Shown here: positions 38,855-49,504 of the stretch, in pieces | Layout of the letters: each line of letters opens with the position of its first letter | How positions within the stretch are numbered: position 1 is the first letter of the stretch | Origin: Zeimonas arvi | GTDB lineage: Bacteria > Pseudomonadota > Gammaproteobacteria > Burkholderiales > Burkholderiaceae_E | Assembly (NCBI RefSeq): GCF_008039575.1 | Contig: NZ_VDUY01000001.1 | Location: forward strand, 868,001-932,000 | Length of the DNA: 64,000 nucleotides | Direction: 5' to 3' | The notes under the pieces: model-generated | Seen by the model: the letters and a program-made list of their open reading frames with translations, nothing else | Told to the model about the DNA's origin: nothing | Database searches by the model: none | Translations under genes and position numbers: made by a program

Positions 38855-40029
38855 TCGAAATCCACGCGAAGCACGATCGCGATCGCGGTCAGGTTGACCA
38901 GGATGCCGGTGCCGCCGTAGCTCATCAGCGGCAGCGTGAGGCCCTTGGTCGGCAGCAGGCCGGTGTTCACGCCCATGTTGATGAAGGCCTGGAAGCCGAT
39001 CCACAGGCCGATCCCCTTGGCGACCATGCCGGCATAGACGCGGTCGAGCTTGATCGCCTGGCGGCCGATCTCGAAGGCGCGGCGCGTCAGCCAGAAGAAG
39101 GCCACGATGATCGCCATCACGCCGACCAGGCCCAGCTCCTCGCCGATCACCGCCAGCAGGAAGTCGGTGTGCGCCTCGGGCAGGTAGTGCAGCTTCTCGA
39201 CCGACCCGCCCAGGCCCACGCCGAAGAACTCGCCGCGGCCGAAGGCGATCAGCGAATGCGACAGCTGGTAGCCCTTGCCCAGCGCATTGGCCTCGTCGAA
39301 GGGATCGAGGTAGGCGAAGATGCGCTCGCGCCGCCAGGGCGACAGCGCGATCAGCGCCGCGAAGGTGCCGCCGGCGATCACCACCAGCCCGGCGAACAGC
39401 CGGCCGCTGACGCCGCCCAGGAACAGCACGCCCATCGCGATGCCGGCGATGACGACGAAGGCGCCCATGTCCGGCTCGAGCAGCAGCAGCAGGCCGACCA
39501 GGGCGACCGCCACGCCCATCGGCAGGAAGCCCTTCTTGAAGGTCTGCATGTGGTCCTGCTTGCGCACCGTGTAGTCGGCCGCGTAGAGCACCACGAACAG
39601 CTTCATCAGCTCGGAGGGCTGCAGGTTGAACACGTACAGCGAGAGCCAGCGCCGCGCGCCGTAGACGACCTTGCCCACGCCCGGGATCAGCACGATCACC
39701 AGCAGCACCAGGCCCAGCAGGAACAGCCACTTGGACCACGACTGCCAGCGGTTCATCGGCACCGAGAACGCGACCACGGCCGCCAGCAGACCCACGCAGA
39801 TGGCCAGCGTGTGGCGCAGCAGGAAGTGGGTGGGCGCGTAGCGTGCGAAGCGCGGCGAGTCGGGCAGCGCGATCGAGGCCGAATACACCATGACCAGGCC
39901 GGTGATCAGCAGCGCCCCGACCACCCAGAGCATCGCCACGTCGACGCCGGGCGCGGCCGAGGCCAGCCGGGCGCTCGGGCGAGGCGCGGTGCCGCGGACC
40001 GGCGAGCGCAGGCGAAGGCTGCTCAGCAT
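38824..40029 (-). CDS. ftsW: lipid II polymerase / cell division protein FtsW
   Basis: This 401-residue SEDS-family inner-membrane glycosyltransferase polymerises septal peptidoglycan with FtsI. About ten hydrophobic helices are visible. The family blocks are the [17 protein letters not shown] stretch (near 148) and the periplasmic loop around [30 protein letters not shown] (near 340-370) with the SEDS signature. The start overlaps the murD stop by 7 nt. The stop lies inside a 19-bp perfect hairpin and one copy of an 18-bp duplication. Confidence 0.95.
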   Translation of the reverse strand: MLSSLRLRSPVRGTAPRPSARLASAAPGVDVAMLWVVGALLITGLVMVYSASIALPDSPRFARYAPTHFLLRHTLAICVGLLAAVVAFSVPMNRWQSWSKWLFLLGLVLLVIVLIPGVGKVVYGARRWLSLYVFNLQPSELMKLFVVLYAADYTVRKQDHMQTFKKGFLPMGVAVALVGLLLLLEPDMGAFVVIAGIAMGVLFLGGVSGRLFAGLVVIAGGTFAALIALSPWRRERIFAYLDPFDEANALGKGYQLSHSLIAFGRGEFFGVGLGGSVEKLHYLPEAHTDFLLAVIGEELGLVGVMAIIVAFFWLTRRAFEIGRQAIKLDRVYAGMVAKGIGLWIGFQAFINMGVNTGLLPTKGLTLPLMSYGGTGILVNLTAIAIVLRVDFENRKLMRGAA

Positions 40030-41552
40030 GCGGCCTCCACGGGATTGCCGCGGTCCGCCGCGAGATCGGCCACCGCCTGTGCGAAGACCTCGGCGCGGTG
40101 CGCGTAGTCGCGGAACATGTCCAGGCTGGCGCAGGCCGGCGAGAGCAGCACCGCGTCGCCGGCGCGCGCGCCCTCGGCCGCCGCGCGGACCGCCGACGGC
40201 AGGTCCGGGCAGTCCGTCATCGGAACGCCGGTGCCGGCGAGCGCCTCGCGCAGCCGCGGGGCGTCGCGCCCGATCAGCCAGACGCCGGCCGCGTGTCGCG
40301 CGACCGCCGGCGCCAGGGGCGCGAAGTCCTGGCCCTTGCCGTCGCCGCCGGCGATCAACCGGCAGCGCTTGCCGAGCCCCTCGAGGGCCGCCACGGTGGC
40401 GCCCACGTTGGTGCCCTTGCTGTCGTCGTAGTACTCGACGTCGTCGACGACCGCGATGAGCTGGCAGCGGTGGGGCTCGCCCTCATAGGCGCGCAGGCCA
40501 TGCAGCATCTTCGCCATCGGCACGCCGATCGCGCTGCACAGCGCGAGCGCGGCGAGCGCGTTGAGCTGGTTGTGCAGGCCCCGGATGCGCAGCGCGTCGG
40601 CCGGCATCAGCTTGCGGAGCATCACCGGCACCGGCTCGCGGCGGCGGCGTCCGCCCGGGGCCTCCTCGGCCGCGACCGCCTGCGCCAGCCAGACCAGGGG
40701 ACCCTCGCGCACCAGCCCGAAGTCGCCGGCCGCCGCGGGCGCGTCGGCGCCGAAACCGGCGCGCGGCTCGCGCTCGATCGCGGTGGCCGCATCGCCGCGA
40801 TTGAAGACCGCCACCGCGCCGGGCGCGTAGATGCGCTTCTTGGCCGCGGCGTAGCTGGCCATCGACGCGTGCCAGTCGAGATGGTCCTCGCTGAGGTTCA
40901 GGATCGCGGCGGCGTCGGGCGCGAAGCTGTCGGCCAGCGCCAGCTGGAAGCTCGAGAGCTCCAGCACCCAGACCTGCGGCAGGTCCTGGGCCGCGATCGC
41001 CTCGCGCAGGGCATCGAGCATCGGCGGGCGGATGTTCCCGGCCGAGCGGACCGACAGGCCCGCCGAGGCGCACAGGTGAGCCGCCAGCGCGGTGGTGGTG
41101 GTCTTGCCGTTGGTGCCGGTGACCGCGACGACCTTCGGCGCATAGCCGCCCTCGCGCAGCTCGGCGAGCGCCTGCGCGAACAGCTCCAGCTCGCCCGCCA
41201 CCGCGATGCCTCGCGATCGGGCGGCCGAGTGGAACGCGGCCGAGGGGCCGGCCTCGATCGACAGGCCCGGGCTCCAGGCCACCAGGTCCACGCCGTCGAG
41301 CCAGGCCGCGTCGAACTCGCCGCCGCGCACCTCGACGTCGCCCGCCGCCTCGCGCAGGTCGGCCAGGCGCGGCAGGCGCGAGGGGTCGCCGGCGCGGGTG
41401 TCCGCCACCCGCAGCACGGCGCCGCGTGCCGCGGCCCAGCGGGCCATCGCCAGGCCGGAGTCGCCCAGACCGAGGACCAGCACGCGCCGGCCGGCCAGGT
41501 CGAAGAGCCTGAGCTGCGAGGCCTGGCCGGTCTGGAGGATGGGGGCGCTCAT
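40023..41552 (-). CDS. murD: UDP-N-acetylmuramoyl-alanine--D-glutamate ligase MurD
   Basis: This 509-residue Mur ligase adds D-Glu. It has the N-terminal [16 protein letters not shown] Rossmann start, ATP-binding [15 protein letters not shown] (near 145), [11 protein letters not shown] (near 220) and the C-terminal [15 protein letters not shown] (near 385). At over 500 residues it is somewhat longer than the ~440-480 typical of the family, mainly from insertions around residues 260-310 ([20 protein letters not shown]). It overlaps ftsW by 7 bp and lies 7 bp after mraY. Confidence 0.95.
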   Translation of the reverse strand: MSAPILQTGQASQLRLFDLAGRRVLVLGLGDSGLAMARWAAARGAVLRVADTRAGDPSRLPRLADLREAAGDVEVRGGEFDAAWLDGVDLVAWSPGLSIEAGPSAAFHSAARSRGIAVAGELELFAQALAELREGGYAPKVVAVTGTNGKTTTTALAAHLCASAGLSVRSAGNIRPPMLDALREAIAAQDLPQVWVLELSSFQLALADSFAPDAAAILNLSEDHLDWHASMASYAAAKKRIYAPGAVAVFNRGDAATAIEREPRAGFGADAPAAAGDFGLVREGPLVWLAQAVAAEEAPGGRRRREPVPVMLRKLMPADALRIRGLHNQLNALAALALCSAIGVPMAKMLHGLRAYEGEPHRCQLIAVVDDVEYYDDSKGTNVGATVAALEGLGKRCRLIAGGDGKGQDFAPLAPAVARHAAGVWLIGRDAPRLREALAGTGVPMTDCPDLPSAVRAAAEGARAGDAVLLSPACASLDMFRDYAHRAEVFAQAVADLAADRGNPVEAAC

Positions 41553-41559
41553 CGTTCGG

Positions 41560-42729
41560 TCACCGCAGCTTGAGCGTGGACAGGCCGAACAGCACGAGCA
41601 TCATCGTGACGATCCAGAAGCGCACGACGACCTGGCTCTCCTTCACGCCGCCGACCTCGAAGTGGTGATGCAGCGGCGCCATCCGGAAGATGCGGCGACC
41701 CTCCCCGTAGCGGCGCTTGGTGTACTTGAAGTAGCCGACCTGCAGCATCACCGACAGCGTCTCGACCACGAACACGCCGCCCATGATGAAGAGCACGATC
41801 TCCTGGCGCGCGATGACCGCCACCGTGCCCAGCGCGCCGCCCAGCGCGAGCGCGCCCACGTCGCCCATGAAGACCTGCGCGGGATAGGCGTTGTACCAGA
41901 GGAAGGCGAGGCCCGCGCCGGCGATCGCCGCGCAGAACACGGTCAGCTCCCCCGCGCCGGGAATGAACGGGATCAGCAGGTACTTGGCGAAGACCGCGTT
42001 GCCGGTCACGTAGGCGAACACGCCGAGCGCCGAACCGACCAGCACCGAGGGCATGATCGCGAGGCCGTCGGCGCCGTCGGTCAGGTTCACCGCGTTGCTG
42101 GTGCCCACGATCACCAGGTAGGTCAGCACGATGAAGCCGACCACGCCGAGCGGATAGGCGACGTTCTTGAAGAAGGGCACGATCAGGTCGGCCTGCGGCG
42201 GCAGGCTGGCGGTGAAGCCGCTGGACACCCAGTCCACGAACAGCGACCAGGCCTGCGCGTTGGTCTGCGCCGGCACCGCGAAGGCCAGCGCGATCGCGGC
42301 GCCCAGGCCGATCGCCGACTGCCAGAAGTACTTCTCCTTTGCCGACATGCCCTTGGGGTCGCGGTGCACGACCTTGCGGTAATCGTCGATCCAGCCGATC
42401 CAACCGAAGCCCAGCGTGACGATCAGCACGATCCAGACGAAGCGGTTGCCCAGATCCGCCCACAGCAGCGTGGCCGAGGCGATCGAGATCAGGATCAGCG
42501 CGCCGCCCATGGTCGGCGTGCCCGACTTGGTCAGGTGCGTCTGCGGCCCGTCGGTGCGCACCGCCTGCCCGATCTTCAGCTCGGTGAGCTTGCGGATCAG
42601 CGAGGGGCCGAACATCAGGCCGATCGCCAGCGCGGTCAGCGCGGCGAGCACCGCGCGCAGCGTGATGTAGCCGAAGACCGAGAAGGCGCGGACGTCCTGG
42701 GCGAGCCACTGGGTGAGCGCGAGCAGCAT
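41560..42729 (-). CDS. mraY: phospho-N-acetylmuramoyl-pentapeptide transferase MraY
   Basis: This 389-residue polytopic enzyme forms lipid I from UDP-MurNAc-pentapeptide and undecaprenyl phosphate. Ten hydrophobic segments are consistent with the family. Diagnostic features are [14 protein letters not shown] (near 67), the Asp pair in GWIDDYRKV (near 115), [10 protein letters not shown] (near 218-227), and the C-terminal loop with [12 protein letters not shown] (near 340). The start at 42729 overlaps the murF stop codon by one base. Confidence 0.96.
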   Translation of the reverse strand: MLLALTQWLAQDVRAFSVFGYITLRAVLAALTALAIGLMFGPSLIRKLTELKIGQAVRTDGPQTHLTKSGTPTMGGALILISIASATLLWADLGNRFVWIVLIVTLGFGWIGWIDDYRKVVHRDPKGMSAKEKYFWQSAIGLGAAIALAFAVPAQTNAQAWSLFVDWVSSGFTASLPPQADLIVPFFKNVAYPLGVVGFIVLTYLVIVGTSNAVNLTDGADGLAIMPSVLVGSALGVFAYVTGNAVFAKYLLIPFIPGAGELTVFCAAIAGAGLAFLWYNAYPAQVFMGDVGALALGGALGTVAVIARQEIVLFIMGGVFVVETLSVMLQVGYFKYTKRRYGEGRRIFRMAPLHHHFEVGGVKESQVVVRFWIVTMMLVLFGLSTLKLR

Positions 42730-44111
42730 CAGTGAGCCTCCGCCTGCGCCGCGCCGGCCAGCGCCGCGACGACGCGTTCCATCCGCATGAAGCGCGAACC
42801 CTTGACCAGCAGCGTGGCCGGCGGCAGCGCCAGCCCGCGCGCCCGCTCGATCAGGGCGTCGACGTCGTCGAAGTGCTCGGCCGCCGGGCCGCAGGCCGCG
42901 ACGGTCTCGCGGGTGGCCCCGCCGAGCGCGAGCACGCGGTCGATGCCGCGCTCGCGCGCGTAGTCGCCGACCTCGCGGTGATAGCGCGGCCCCTCGTCGC
43001 CGACCTCGCCCATGTCTCCGAGCACCAGCACGCGGGGCGCGGGCAGAGAAGCCAGAACGTCGATCGCGGCGCGCACCGAATCGGGGTTGGCGTTGTAGCT
43101 GTCGTCGATCAGCGTGGCGCCCGAGGCCGCGCGCAGGCGCGCAAGCCGGCCCACCGCCGGGCGGAAGCGCTCGAGCCCGCGCACGATGGCGTCGGCGCCG
43201 GCGCCCGCCGCGAGCGCGCAGGCCGCGGCGGCCAGCGCATTGCGGACGTTGTGCGCGCCGTCGATCGAGAGCCGCACCGGATGCGCCTGGCCCGCGATGG
43301 CGATCGTGAACCCGTCGGGCCGCGCGCCGGCCTCGGCCGACACGGTGAAGCGCGAGTGATCGGCGGGGTCGGCGCGCAGGCCGAACTCGAAACAGTGGCG
43401 CGCGCCGGCGAGCGAGCGCCAGATCGGGGTGTGCGGGTCGTCGCCGGGAAACACCGCGACGCCGTCCGCAGGCAACGCCGCGATGGACTGCCCGTTCTCG
43501 ATCGCGGTCGCCTCGACGCTGCGCATGAACTCCTGGTGCTCGCGCTGGGCGTTGTTGACCAAGGCGATCGTGGGCGCGGCGATCTCCGAGAGCCAGGCGA
43601 TCTCGCCCGGGCGGTTCATGCCCAGTTCGATCACCGCCGCCCTGTGGGCCCCGGTCAGGTTGAACAGGGTGAGCGGCACGCCGACGTCGTTGTTCAGGTT
43701 GCCGCGGGTCGAGAGCCGGGCCTTCTCGCCGAAGGCCTCGGCGAGGATCGCCGCGACCATCTCCTTGACGGTCGTCTTGCCGTTGCTGCCGGTCACCGCG
43801 ATCAGCGGCAGCTCGAAGCGCCGCCGCCAGCCCGCGGCAAGCTCGCCGAGCGCGCGCCGGCTGTCCGGCACCCACAGCGCCGGCAGCGGTATGCCCTCGA
43901 CCCAGCGCTCGAAGAGCACGGCGGCCGCGCCCTTCGCGCGCGCGCCGGCCAGGAAATCGTGCGCGTCGAAGCGCTCGCCGCGCAAGGCCACGAAGAGTCG
44001 CCCCGGCGCCAGCGCGCGGGTGTCGGTGCAGACACCCGCCACCTTCACGGCCGGGTCGCCGATCAGCCTGCCGGCCGACAGCCAGTCCAGTGCCTGGCGC
44101 AGGTCAAACAT
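42729..44111 (-). CDS. murF: UDP-MurNAc-tripeptide D-Ala-D-Ala ligase MurF
   Basis: This 460-residue Mur ligase adds the D-Ala-D-Ala unit made by Ddl. Signature segments are ATP-binding [13 protein letters not shown] (near 115), the [13 protein letters not shown] block, [11 protein letters not shown] and the C-terminal [16 protein letters not shown] (near 340). The ATG at 44111 gives the normal start [11 protein letters not shown] and overlaps the end of murE by 8 bp. The upstream in-frame extension is not supported by family length. Confidence 0.95.
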   Translation of the reverse strand: MFDLRQALDWLSAGRLIGDPAVKVAGVCTDTRALAPGRLFVALRGERFDAHDFLAGARAKGAAAVLFERWVEGIPLPALWVPDSRRALGELAAGWRRRFELPLIAVTGSNGKTTVKEMVAAILAEAFGEKARLSTRGNLNNDVGVPLTLFNLTGAHRAAVIELGMNRPGEIAWLSEIAAPTIALVNNAQREHQEFMRSVEATAIENGQSIAALPADGVAVFPGDDPHTPIWRSLAGARHCFEFGLRADPADHSRFTVSAEAGARPDGFTIAIAGQAHPVRLSIDGAHNVRNALAAAACALAAGAGADAIVRGLERFRPAVGRLARLRAASGATLIDDSYNANPDSVRAAIDVLASLPAPRVLVLGDMGEVGDEGPRYHREVGDYARERGIDRVLALGGATRETVAACGPAAEHFDDVDALIERARGLALPPATLLVKGSRFMRMERVVAALAGAAQAEAH

Positions 44112-45642
44112 CGCTGCGCTCCTCGGCCGGCTGCGCGAGCCCGAGCAACTCGCACACCGTGTCGACATCCGAGTAGGGATGACGCACGCCCTGGATCTCC
44201 TGGTAGTCCTCGTGACCCTTTCCGGCGACCAGGACGACGTCGGCCGGCGCGGCGATCCGCAGCGTGCGCGCGATCGCCTCGCGCCGGTCGAGCTCGGTGA
44301 GCCAGGGCTCGCGGGTCAGCCCCGCCCGGATGTCGGACGCGATCCTGAAGGGCGTCTCGCTGCGCGGGTTGTCGCTGGTGATCACCACGCGATCGGCGTG
44401 ACGCTCGGCGACCAGGCCCATCAACGGGCGCTTGCCGGCGTCGCGGTCGCCGCCGGCGCCGAACACGCACCACAGGAATCCGCCGCGGGCGGTCGCCACC
44501 GGGCGCAGCGCCTGCAGCACGCTCATCAGCGCGTCCGGAGTGTGCGCGTAGTCGACCACCACCAGCGGCGAGCCGGCGGCCTCGAGGCGCTGCATCCGGC
44601 CGGGGATCGGCCGCAGCGTGCGCAGCATCGACATGGCCTCGTCGAAGGGCATGCCGAGCGAGATCCATGTCGCCGCGACCGCGGTGGCGTTCACCACGTT
44701 GAATCGCCCCAGCACACCGAACTCGATCTGCGCGCGCCCGAAGTCGCCGCCGATCGAGACCGCCATGCTGCTGGTGCCCTCGGCGATCTGCCAGGCGGAC
44801 AGCTTCTTGCGCGCCCGCCAGCCGTGTTCGCCGGGCAGCTGGCCGAAGGCGATCGTGGGCACCCCCTCGGGCACGGTATCGATGACGACCGGCGCGATCG
44901 GATCGTCGCCATTGATGATCGCCATGCGAAGCCCCGGCCACGCGAACAGCCGCAGCTTGGCGCCGAGGTAGGCGCGCTCGTCGCCGTGGTAGTCGAGGTG
45001 ATCGCGGGAGAAGTTCGTGAAGACCGCGGTGTGCACCGTCAGCCCGTCGATGCGGCCCTGGTCGATCCCGATCGACGAGACCTCCATGGCCACGACTTCG
45101 ACGCCGGCCTCGACGAAAGCGGCGAGCATGCGCTGGAGCGAGATCGCGTCGGGCGTGGTGAGGCCGAAGGAGGCGAGCGTCACGCCCTCGCGGCCGGGCT
45201 CGACGATGCCGCTGCCCAGCGTGCCGATGACGGCCGACTTGCGGCCGGACTCGGCCAGGCCGCGGGCGATCCACTGGGTGCAGCTGGTCTTGCCGTTGGT
45301 GCCGGTGACCGCGACCACCACCAGCTTCGAGGACGGGTCGCCGTACCAGGCCGCGGCCAGCAGGCCGACGCAGCGGACCAGCCCCTCGACCTCGCGGATC
45401 GGGACACTGCAGGCCGGCGCTTCGCCGCCGGCCTCGCACACCACCGCCGCGGCGCCGGCCGCGACCGCGTCGCCGATGTGGCGGCGGCCGTCGCTGCGCC
45501 GCCCGGGCAACGCGACGAACACGTCGCCCGGCCGGACAGCCCGGCTGTCGGCGACCAGATGGGCGCCCGGCGCGACGACACCGCGCAGCCATGCGACGAG
45601 GGAATGCACCAGCGGATCGCTGTCCTGGCGCGGATCGGTCAC
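44104..45642 (-). CDS. murE: UDP-MurNAc-L-alanyl-D-glutamate--meso-diaminopimelate ligase MurE
   Basis: This 512-residue Mur ligase adds the third residue of the stem peptide. ATP-binding [15 protein letters not shown] lies near residue 115 and VVVDYAHTPDAL near 355. The meso-DAP specificity motif DNPR reads SDNPRSE (near 425), so meso-diaminopimelate is the expected substrate. The GTG start at 45642 follows GGAGAGC and overlaps the ftsI stop (GTGA). It overlaps murF by 8 bp. Confidence 0.95.
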   Translation of the reverse strand: MTDPRQDSDPLVHSLVAWLRGVVAPGAHLVADSRAVRPGDVFVALPGRRSDGRRHIGDAVAAGAAAVVCEAGGEAPACSVPIREVEGLVRCVGLLAAAWYGDPSSKLVVVAVTGTNGKTSCTQWIARGLAESGRKSAVIGTLGSGIVEPGREGVTLASFGLTTPDAISLQRMLAAFVEAGVEVVAMEVSSIGIDQGRIDGLTVHTAVFTNFSRDHLDYHGDERAYLGAKLRLFAWPGLRMAIINGDDPIAPVVIDTVPEGVPTIAFGQLPGEHGWRARKKLSAWQIAEGTSSMAVSIGGDFGRAQIEFGVLGRFNVVNATAVAATWISLGMPFDEAMSMLRTLRPIPGRMQRLEAAGSPLVVVDYAHTPDALMSVLQALRPVATARGGFLWCVFGAGGDRDAGKRPLMGLVAERHADRVVITSDNPRSETPFRIASDIRAGLTREPWLTELDRREAIARTLRIAAPADVVLVAGKGHEDYQEIQGVRHPYSDVDTVCELLGLAQPAEERSDV

Positions 45643-47384
45643 ATGCTCTCCTTCACGGGCTCGGCAGGCAGCACGACCTGGGCGAGCGGGGCATCGGGCG
45701 GAATCCTGAGCGCGCGCAGCGAGTCGCCGGTGATCCGCGCGAAGATGGGCGCGGCAACGACGCCGCCGTAATACTTGCCGGCCGAGGGCTCGTCGAGCAT
45801 GACCGCCACGACCACCCTGGGATCCGAGACCGGCGCGAAGCCGACGAACGACGAGATGTACTTCTTCACGTACCGGCCGCCTTCCTGCTTGTGCGCGGTG
45901 CCGGTCTTGCCGGCCACCCGGTAGCCGGCGATCTGCGCGCGCGGCGCGGTGCCCCCGGGGCCGGCGGCGAGCTCGAGCATCCTGCGGACCGCCCGCGCGG
46001 TCTGCGGCTTGATCACCTGCTCGCCCTGCACCCGGCCATCGGCCCGGAACATCGAGAGCGGCACCAGCTCGCCGTCGCGCGCGAACACGCTGTAGGCGCG
46101 CGCCAGTTGCAGCAGCGAGACCGACATGCCGTGGCCGTAGGACATCGTGGCCTGCTCGATCGGCTTCCAGCTGCGGTACGGACGCACCCTGCCGGCCACC
46201 GCGCCGGGGAAGCCCAGGCGGGGCGCCTGGCCGAAGCCCAGCGCCGCGTAGAACTCCCACATCTTCTGCGCCGGCATGTCGAGCGCCATCTTCGCGGTGC
46301 CGACGTTCGAGGACTTCTGGATGACCTCCTCGACGGTGAGCAGGCCGTGCGGGTGGGCATCGCCGATGGTGTTCGACCCGATGCGCATGCGCCCCGGCGC
46401 GGTGTCGATCACCGTTTCCGGCCGCACCCGGCCCAGCTCGAGCGCCAGGGCGGCGGTGAAGGGCTTCATCGTCGAGCCGGGCTCGAAGGTGTCGGTCAGG
46501 ACGCGATTGCGAAGCTGCGCGCCGGTGAGCTTGTCGCGCCGGTTCGGGTCGTAGGTCGGCCAGTTGGCCAGCGCGAGCACCTCGCCGGTCTTGACGTCGA
46601 TCACGACCGCGGCGCCGGCCTTGGCCTTGTGCTCCTGCACCGCGTCGCGCACCGCGTCGAAGGCGAGGAACTGGATCTTCGAATCGATCGAGAGCGCGAG
46701 GTCGCTGCCATGGTGGGGCTCGCGGGTCGCGCCCACGTCCTCGATGATCCGCCCGAGCCGGTCGCGGATCACGCGACGGCTGCCGGGCTCGCCGGCGAGC
46801 ACCGAGTTCTTGGCCAGCTCGACGCCCTCCTGCCCGATGTCCTCGACGTTGGTGAAGCCGACCACGTGCGCGATCGTCTCGCCCTCGGGATAGTGCCGCT
46901 TGTACTCGCGCTGCTGGTGGATGCCCGGAATGCCGAGCGCGGCGATCTTCTGCGCGATGTCGGGCTCGACCTGGCGGCGCAGGTAGACGAAAGTCCGGTC
47001 GTTGTCGGCCAGCCGCTTGCGCAGGTCGGGCTCCTTCATCTGGAGCAGTTTCGCCAGCTGCGCGATCTGCGCCGGCGTGGCGTCGACGTCCTCGGGCGAC
47101 GCCCAGACCGCCCGGGCGGGCAGGCTCGACGCGAGCACGATGCCGTTGCGGTCGAAGATCTTGCCGCGCGAAGCCGGCAGCTCGAGCGTGCGCGCGTAGC
47201 GCGACTCGCCCTGGCGCTGCAGGAAGTCCTGGGTGAACACCTGGAGCCAGACGGCGCGGGCGGCCAGCGCGACGAAGCCGATCGCCACGAAGAACATCAG
47301 GACCTGGGAGCGGTAGGCCGGCAGCCGCACCCGCAGCAGCGGATGGGCGGCGAAGGGCACGTGACGGCCGCGCTTGCGGGTCAT
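45639..47384 (-). CDS. ftsI: peptidoglycan D,D-transpeptidase FtsI (PBP3)
   Basis: This 581-residue bitopic class B penicillin-binding protein cross-links septal peptidoglycan. A short basic N-terminus precedes one transmembrane helix (about residues 28-50). The dimerisation domain follows. The transpeptidase domain carries the SxxK nucleophile S304 (PGSTMKPF), the SxN motif (SSN near 358), and KTGT (near 495). It overlaps ftsL by 4 bp and murE by 4 bp. It works with FtsW as a SEDS-bPBP pair. Confidence 0.96.
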   Translation of the reverse strand: MTRKRGRHVPFAAHPLLRVRLPAYRSQVLMFFVAIGFVALAARAVWLQVFTQDFLQRQGESRYARTLELPASRGKIFDRNGIVLASSLPARAVWASPEDVDATPAQIAQLAKLLQMKEPDLRKRLADNDRTFVYLRRQVEPDIAQKIAALGIPGIHQQREYKRHYPEGETIAHVVGFTNVEDIGQEGVELAKNSVLAGEPGSRRVIRDRLGRIIEDVGATREPHHGSDLALSIDSKIQFLAFDAVRDAVQEHKAKAGAAVVIDVKTGEVLALANWPTYDPNRRDKLTGAQLRNRVLTDTFEPGSTMKPFTAALALELGRVRPETVIDTAPGRMRIGSNTIGDAHPHGLLTVEEVIQKSSNVGTAKMALDMPAQKMWEFYAALGFGQAPRLGFPGAVAGRVRPYRSWKPIEQATMSYGHGMSVSLLQLARAYSVFARDGELVPLSMFRADGRVQGEQVIKPQTARAVRRMLELAAGPGGTAPRAQIAGYRVAGKTGTAHKQEGGRYVKKYISSFVGFAPVSDPRVVVAVMLDEPSAGKYYGGVVAAPIFARITGDSLRALRIPPDAPLAQVVLPAEPVKESM

Positions 47385-47839
47385 TGCCGCACTCCCTTGG
47401 CCGGCGGCGCACCGGTCGGGGCCGCGCGCGGGGCGCCGGCGGGGGAAGCGCGCCGCGTGCCGCTCGCGTTGTCCGGCTTGCGCGGGCCGGTCGCAGCCGC
47501 CCGCACGCCGGACAGGCGCGCGCCGGACGGCCGCTCGATCCAGGGCTGGCTCAGGCTCACCGAGCGGGTGACCGGATCGACGCTCAGGTGCAGCGTGCGG
47601 TCGGCCGGCACCGCCTGCATGCCGAGCTCCCGGCGGGCGCGCTCGTCGATCAGCGAGGCCTTGGCGAGCTCGGTCTGCTCGACCTGCAGCTGGTCCCAGC
47701 GCACCTCGTGCTCGACGGCGTGGGTCTGCGCGCGCTCGAGGTCGATGAAGAGCTTGCGGGCCCGATGCTGGGACGTCACCAGGCCGAGCGCGCAGATCAC
47801 GAGCAGGAAGGCGAGCATGAGGTTGAAGCGCGCGAGCAT
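47381..47839 (-). CDS. ftsL: cell division protein FtsL
   Basis: This 152-residue small bitopic divisome protein has a near-N-terminal transmembrane helix (about residues 6-24: LMLAFLLVICALGLVTS) followed by a coiled-coil-like stretch (LERAQTHAVEHEVRWDQLQVEQTELAKASLIDERARRELG). It is longer than typical FtsL (about 90-120) because of a Pro/Ala/Arg-rich tail of roughly 45 residues, apparently low-complexity. It overlaps ftsI by 4 bp and lies 11 bp after rsmH. Confidence 0.9.
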   Translation of the reverse strand: MLARFNLMLAFLLVICALGLVTSQHRARKLFIDLERAQTHAVEHEVRWDQLQVEQTELAKASLIDERARRELGMQAVPADRTLHLSVDPVTRSVSLSQPWIERPSGARLSGVRAAATGPRKPDNASGTRRASPAGAPRAAPTGAPPAKGVRQ

Positions 47840-47850
47840 CGTCCGCGCGC

Positions 47851-48828
47851 TCAGAGGCGCTCGGCGACCCGCAGCACCGCAGAGCGGGCGCGGGGGTTGG
47901 CGGCGATCTCGGACTCGCCGGGCAGCACCCGCGCCACCGGGCGCAGCCGCGCGGCGACCAGCGGCCGGGGCACGCCGGTCACCGGATCGCGCGGAGCGTC
48001 GCGGCCTGCTTCACGGGCGATGAACTGCTTGACCATCCGATCCTCGAGCGAGTGGAAACTGATGATCGCGAGCCGCCCGCCCGGGGACAGGCAGGCCACT
48101 GCGCGATCGAGGACTAGCGCGAGTTCCTCAAGCTCCTGATTGACGAAAATCCGTAGAGCCTGAAAGGTGCGTGTGGCCGGGTCCTTGCCCACCTCCGCCC
48201 GCTTCTGGCGCCGCCTGACGACACCAGCCACGAGTGCGGCAAGCTCTCCTGTCGTGCGGAGCGCGTCGTCGCCGGCGTCCCGGCGGCAAGCAGCAATCGC
48301 CTGTGCAATCGGAACAGCAAACCGTTCTTCCCCATATTCCCTCACCACCTTTGCGATGTCCTGCTCGGACGCTTCGAGCAGCCACTGCCGAGCCGAGATG
48401 CCCCGGGTCGGATCCATCCGCATGTCGAGCGGCCCGTCCGCGCGAAAGCTGAAGCCGCGTTGCGCCTCGTCGAGCTGCGGCGAGGAAACCCCCAGGTCGA
48501 GCAGGACCCCGTCGACCGCGGCCAGGCCGCGCGCCGCCAGCACCGCGCCGATCTCGGAGAAGCGCGCGTGATCGATCGAGAAGCGCGGATCGGTCCAGGC
48601 CCGCCCCGCGGCGACCGCGGCCGGGTCGCGGTCGATCGCGAGCAGGCGGCCGCCAGGGCCGAGCTCGCGCAGGATCGCCGCGCTGTGACCGCCGCGCCCG
48701 AAGGTGCCATCGAGGTAGCAGCCGTCAGGCCGGATCGCGAGGGCGCGAAGGCAGGCATCGAGCAGGACCGGTTCGTGTCCGGATTCCAGGGCCCGTTGTT
48801 CGCGCGGTTCATCGCCGGGCGCCTTCAC
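47851..48828 (-). CDS. rsmH: 16S rRNA (cytosine-1402-N4)-methyltransferase RsmH
   Basis: This 325-residue SAM-dependent enzyme, formerly MraW, methylates C1402 of 16S rRNA. The SAM-binding [12 protein letters not shown] (near residue 38) is present, as are the [20 protein letters not shown] block (near 111) and the C-terminal [20 protein letters not shown] (near 250). The start is a GTG at 48828, 3 bp after the mraZ stop, with a weak ribosome-binding site. Between about 48100 and 48360 the codon usage shifts to many A/T-ending codons, unlike the rest of the gene and its neighbours (see findings). Confidence 0.93.
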   Translation of the reverse strand: MKAPGDEPREQRALESGHEPVLLDACLRALAIRPDGCYLDGTFGRGGHSAAILRELGPGGRLLAIDRDPAAVAAGRAWTDPRFSIDHARFSEIGAVLAARGLAAVDGVLLDLGVSSPQLDEAQRGFSFRADGPLDMRMDPTRGISARQWLLEASEQDIAKVVREYGEERFAVPIAQAIAACRRDAGDDALRTTGELAALVAGVVRRRQKRAEVGKDPATRTFQALRIFVNQELEELALVLDRAVACLSPGGRLAIISFHSLEDRMVKQFIAREAGRDAPRDPVTGVPRPLVAARLRPVARVLPGESEIAANPRARSAVLRVAERL

Positions 48829-48831
48829 GGG

Positions 48832-49260
48832 TCAGAAATTGAAGTTCGCGAGGGAGTCGGGCATCCCGGCGGCGATCGCGGCCTTCTCCTTCTCGGCCAG
48901 CGTCGCGGCGTCCCAGATCTCGAAGTGGCTGCCCATGCCGAGCAGCATCACCTCCTTCGACAACGAGGCCGCGGTGCGCAATTCCGGGGAAATCAGGATG
49001 CGGCCGGTGCCGTCCATCTCGACGTCGCAGGCGCTGCCGAGAAAGATCCGGGTCCAGGCGCGCGCCGAGATCGGCAGCGCCGCGAGGCGCTCGCGCTGCG
49101 CCTCCCAGATCGGACGGGGGAAGAGCAGGAGGCAGCCGTCGGGGTGGCGGGTCAGTGTAAGTTTGTGCTCACATTCCACGCCCAGCGCGTCACGATGTTT
49201 CGACGGGACGGTCATCCGTCCCTTCGCATCGAGCAACAGCGCTGAACTTCCTTGGAACAT
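48832..49260 (-). CDS. mraZ: transcriptional regulator MraZ
   Basis: This 142-residue protein is the first gene of the dcw cluster and in E. coli represses it by binding TGGG-containing boxes in its own promoter. It has two SpoVT/AbrB-type repeats: [23 protein letters not shown] at the start and the second around [14 protein letters not shown] (near 85). I prefer the ATG at 49260 (start MFQGSS) because the family begins with M-F-x-G; another ATG is two codons upstream (49266). Confidence 0.94.
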   Translation of the reverse strand: MFQGSSALLLDAKGRMTVPSKHRDALGVECEHKLTLTRHPDGCLLLFPRPIWEAQRERLAALPISARAWTRIFLGSACDVEMDGTGRILISPELRTAASLSKEVMLLGMGSHFEIWDAATLAEKEKAAIAAGMPDSLANFNF

Positions 49261-49349
49261 GCCCATCCAATCCGGCTGCGTGCCTGGGACGGCGCCCCAC
49301 CGGAAGGGCTCCTGATCCCACTAATTTGCACTTATCTGCACAAGTCACC

Positions 49350-49378
49350 ACTTTACGGAAAAGGTTGCGCCATGGCAA
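49350..49378 (-). promoter_or_regulatory. candidate promoter of the dcw cluster
   Basis: On the minus strand TTGCCA (49373-49378), a 17-bp spacer and TAAAGT (49350-49355) form a good sigma-70-type promoter about 90 bp upstream of mraZ. TGGG-type words that could be MraZ boxes follow downstream (49316-49320 and 49295-49299), although the regular spacing known from E. coli is not evident. This 240-bp gap between mraZ and rnpB holds no other gene. Confidence 0.4.
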
Positions 49379-49504
49379 GCCGGCCAGACGGGGAATTTCC
49401 AGTCCGGACAAAGACTTAGCGAAGCTTGTTGAGAAGCTCGAGACCAAGGAAATCGTCGCCCGATTAATGACTTGGGCGAGCACGTGAATGTGCTTTGTGA
49501 AGAA

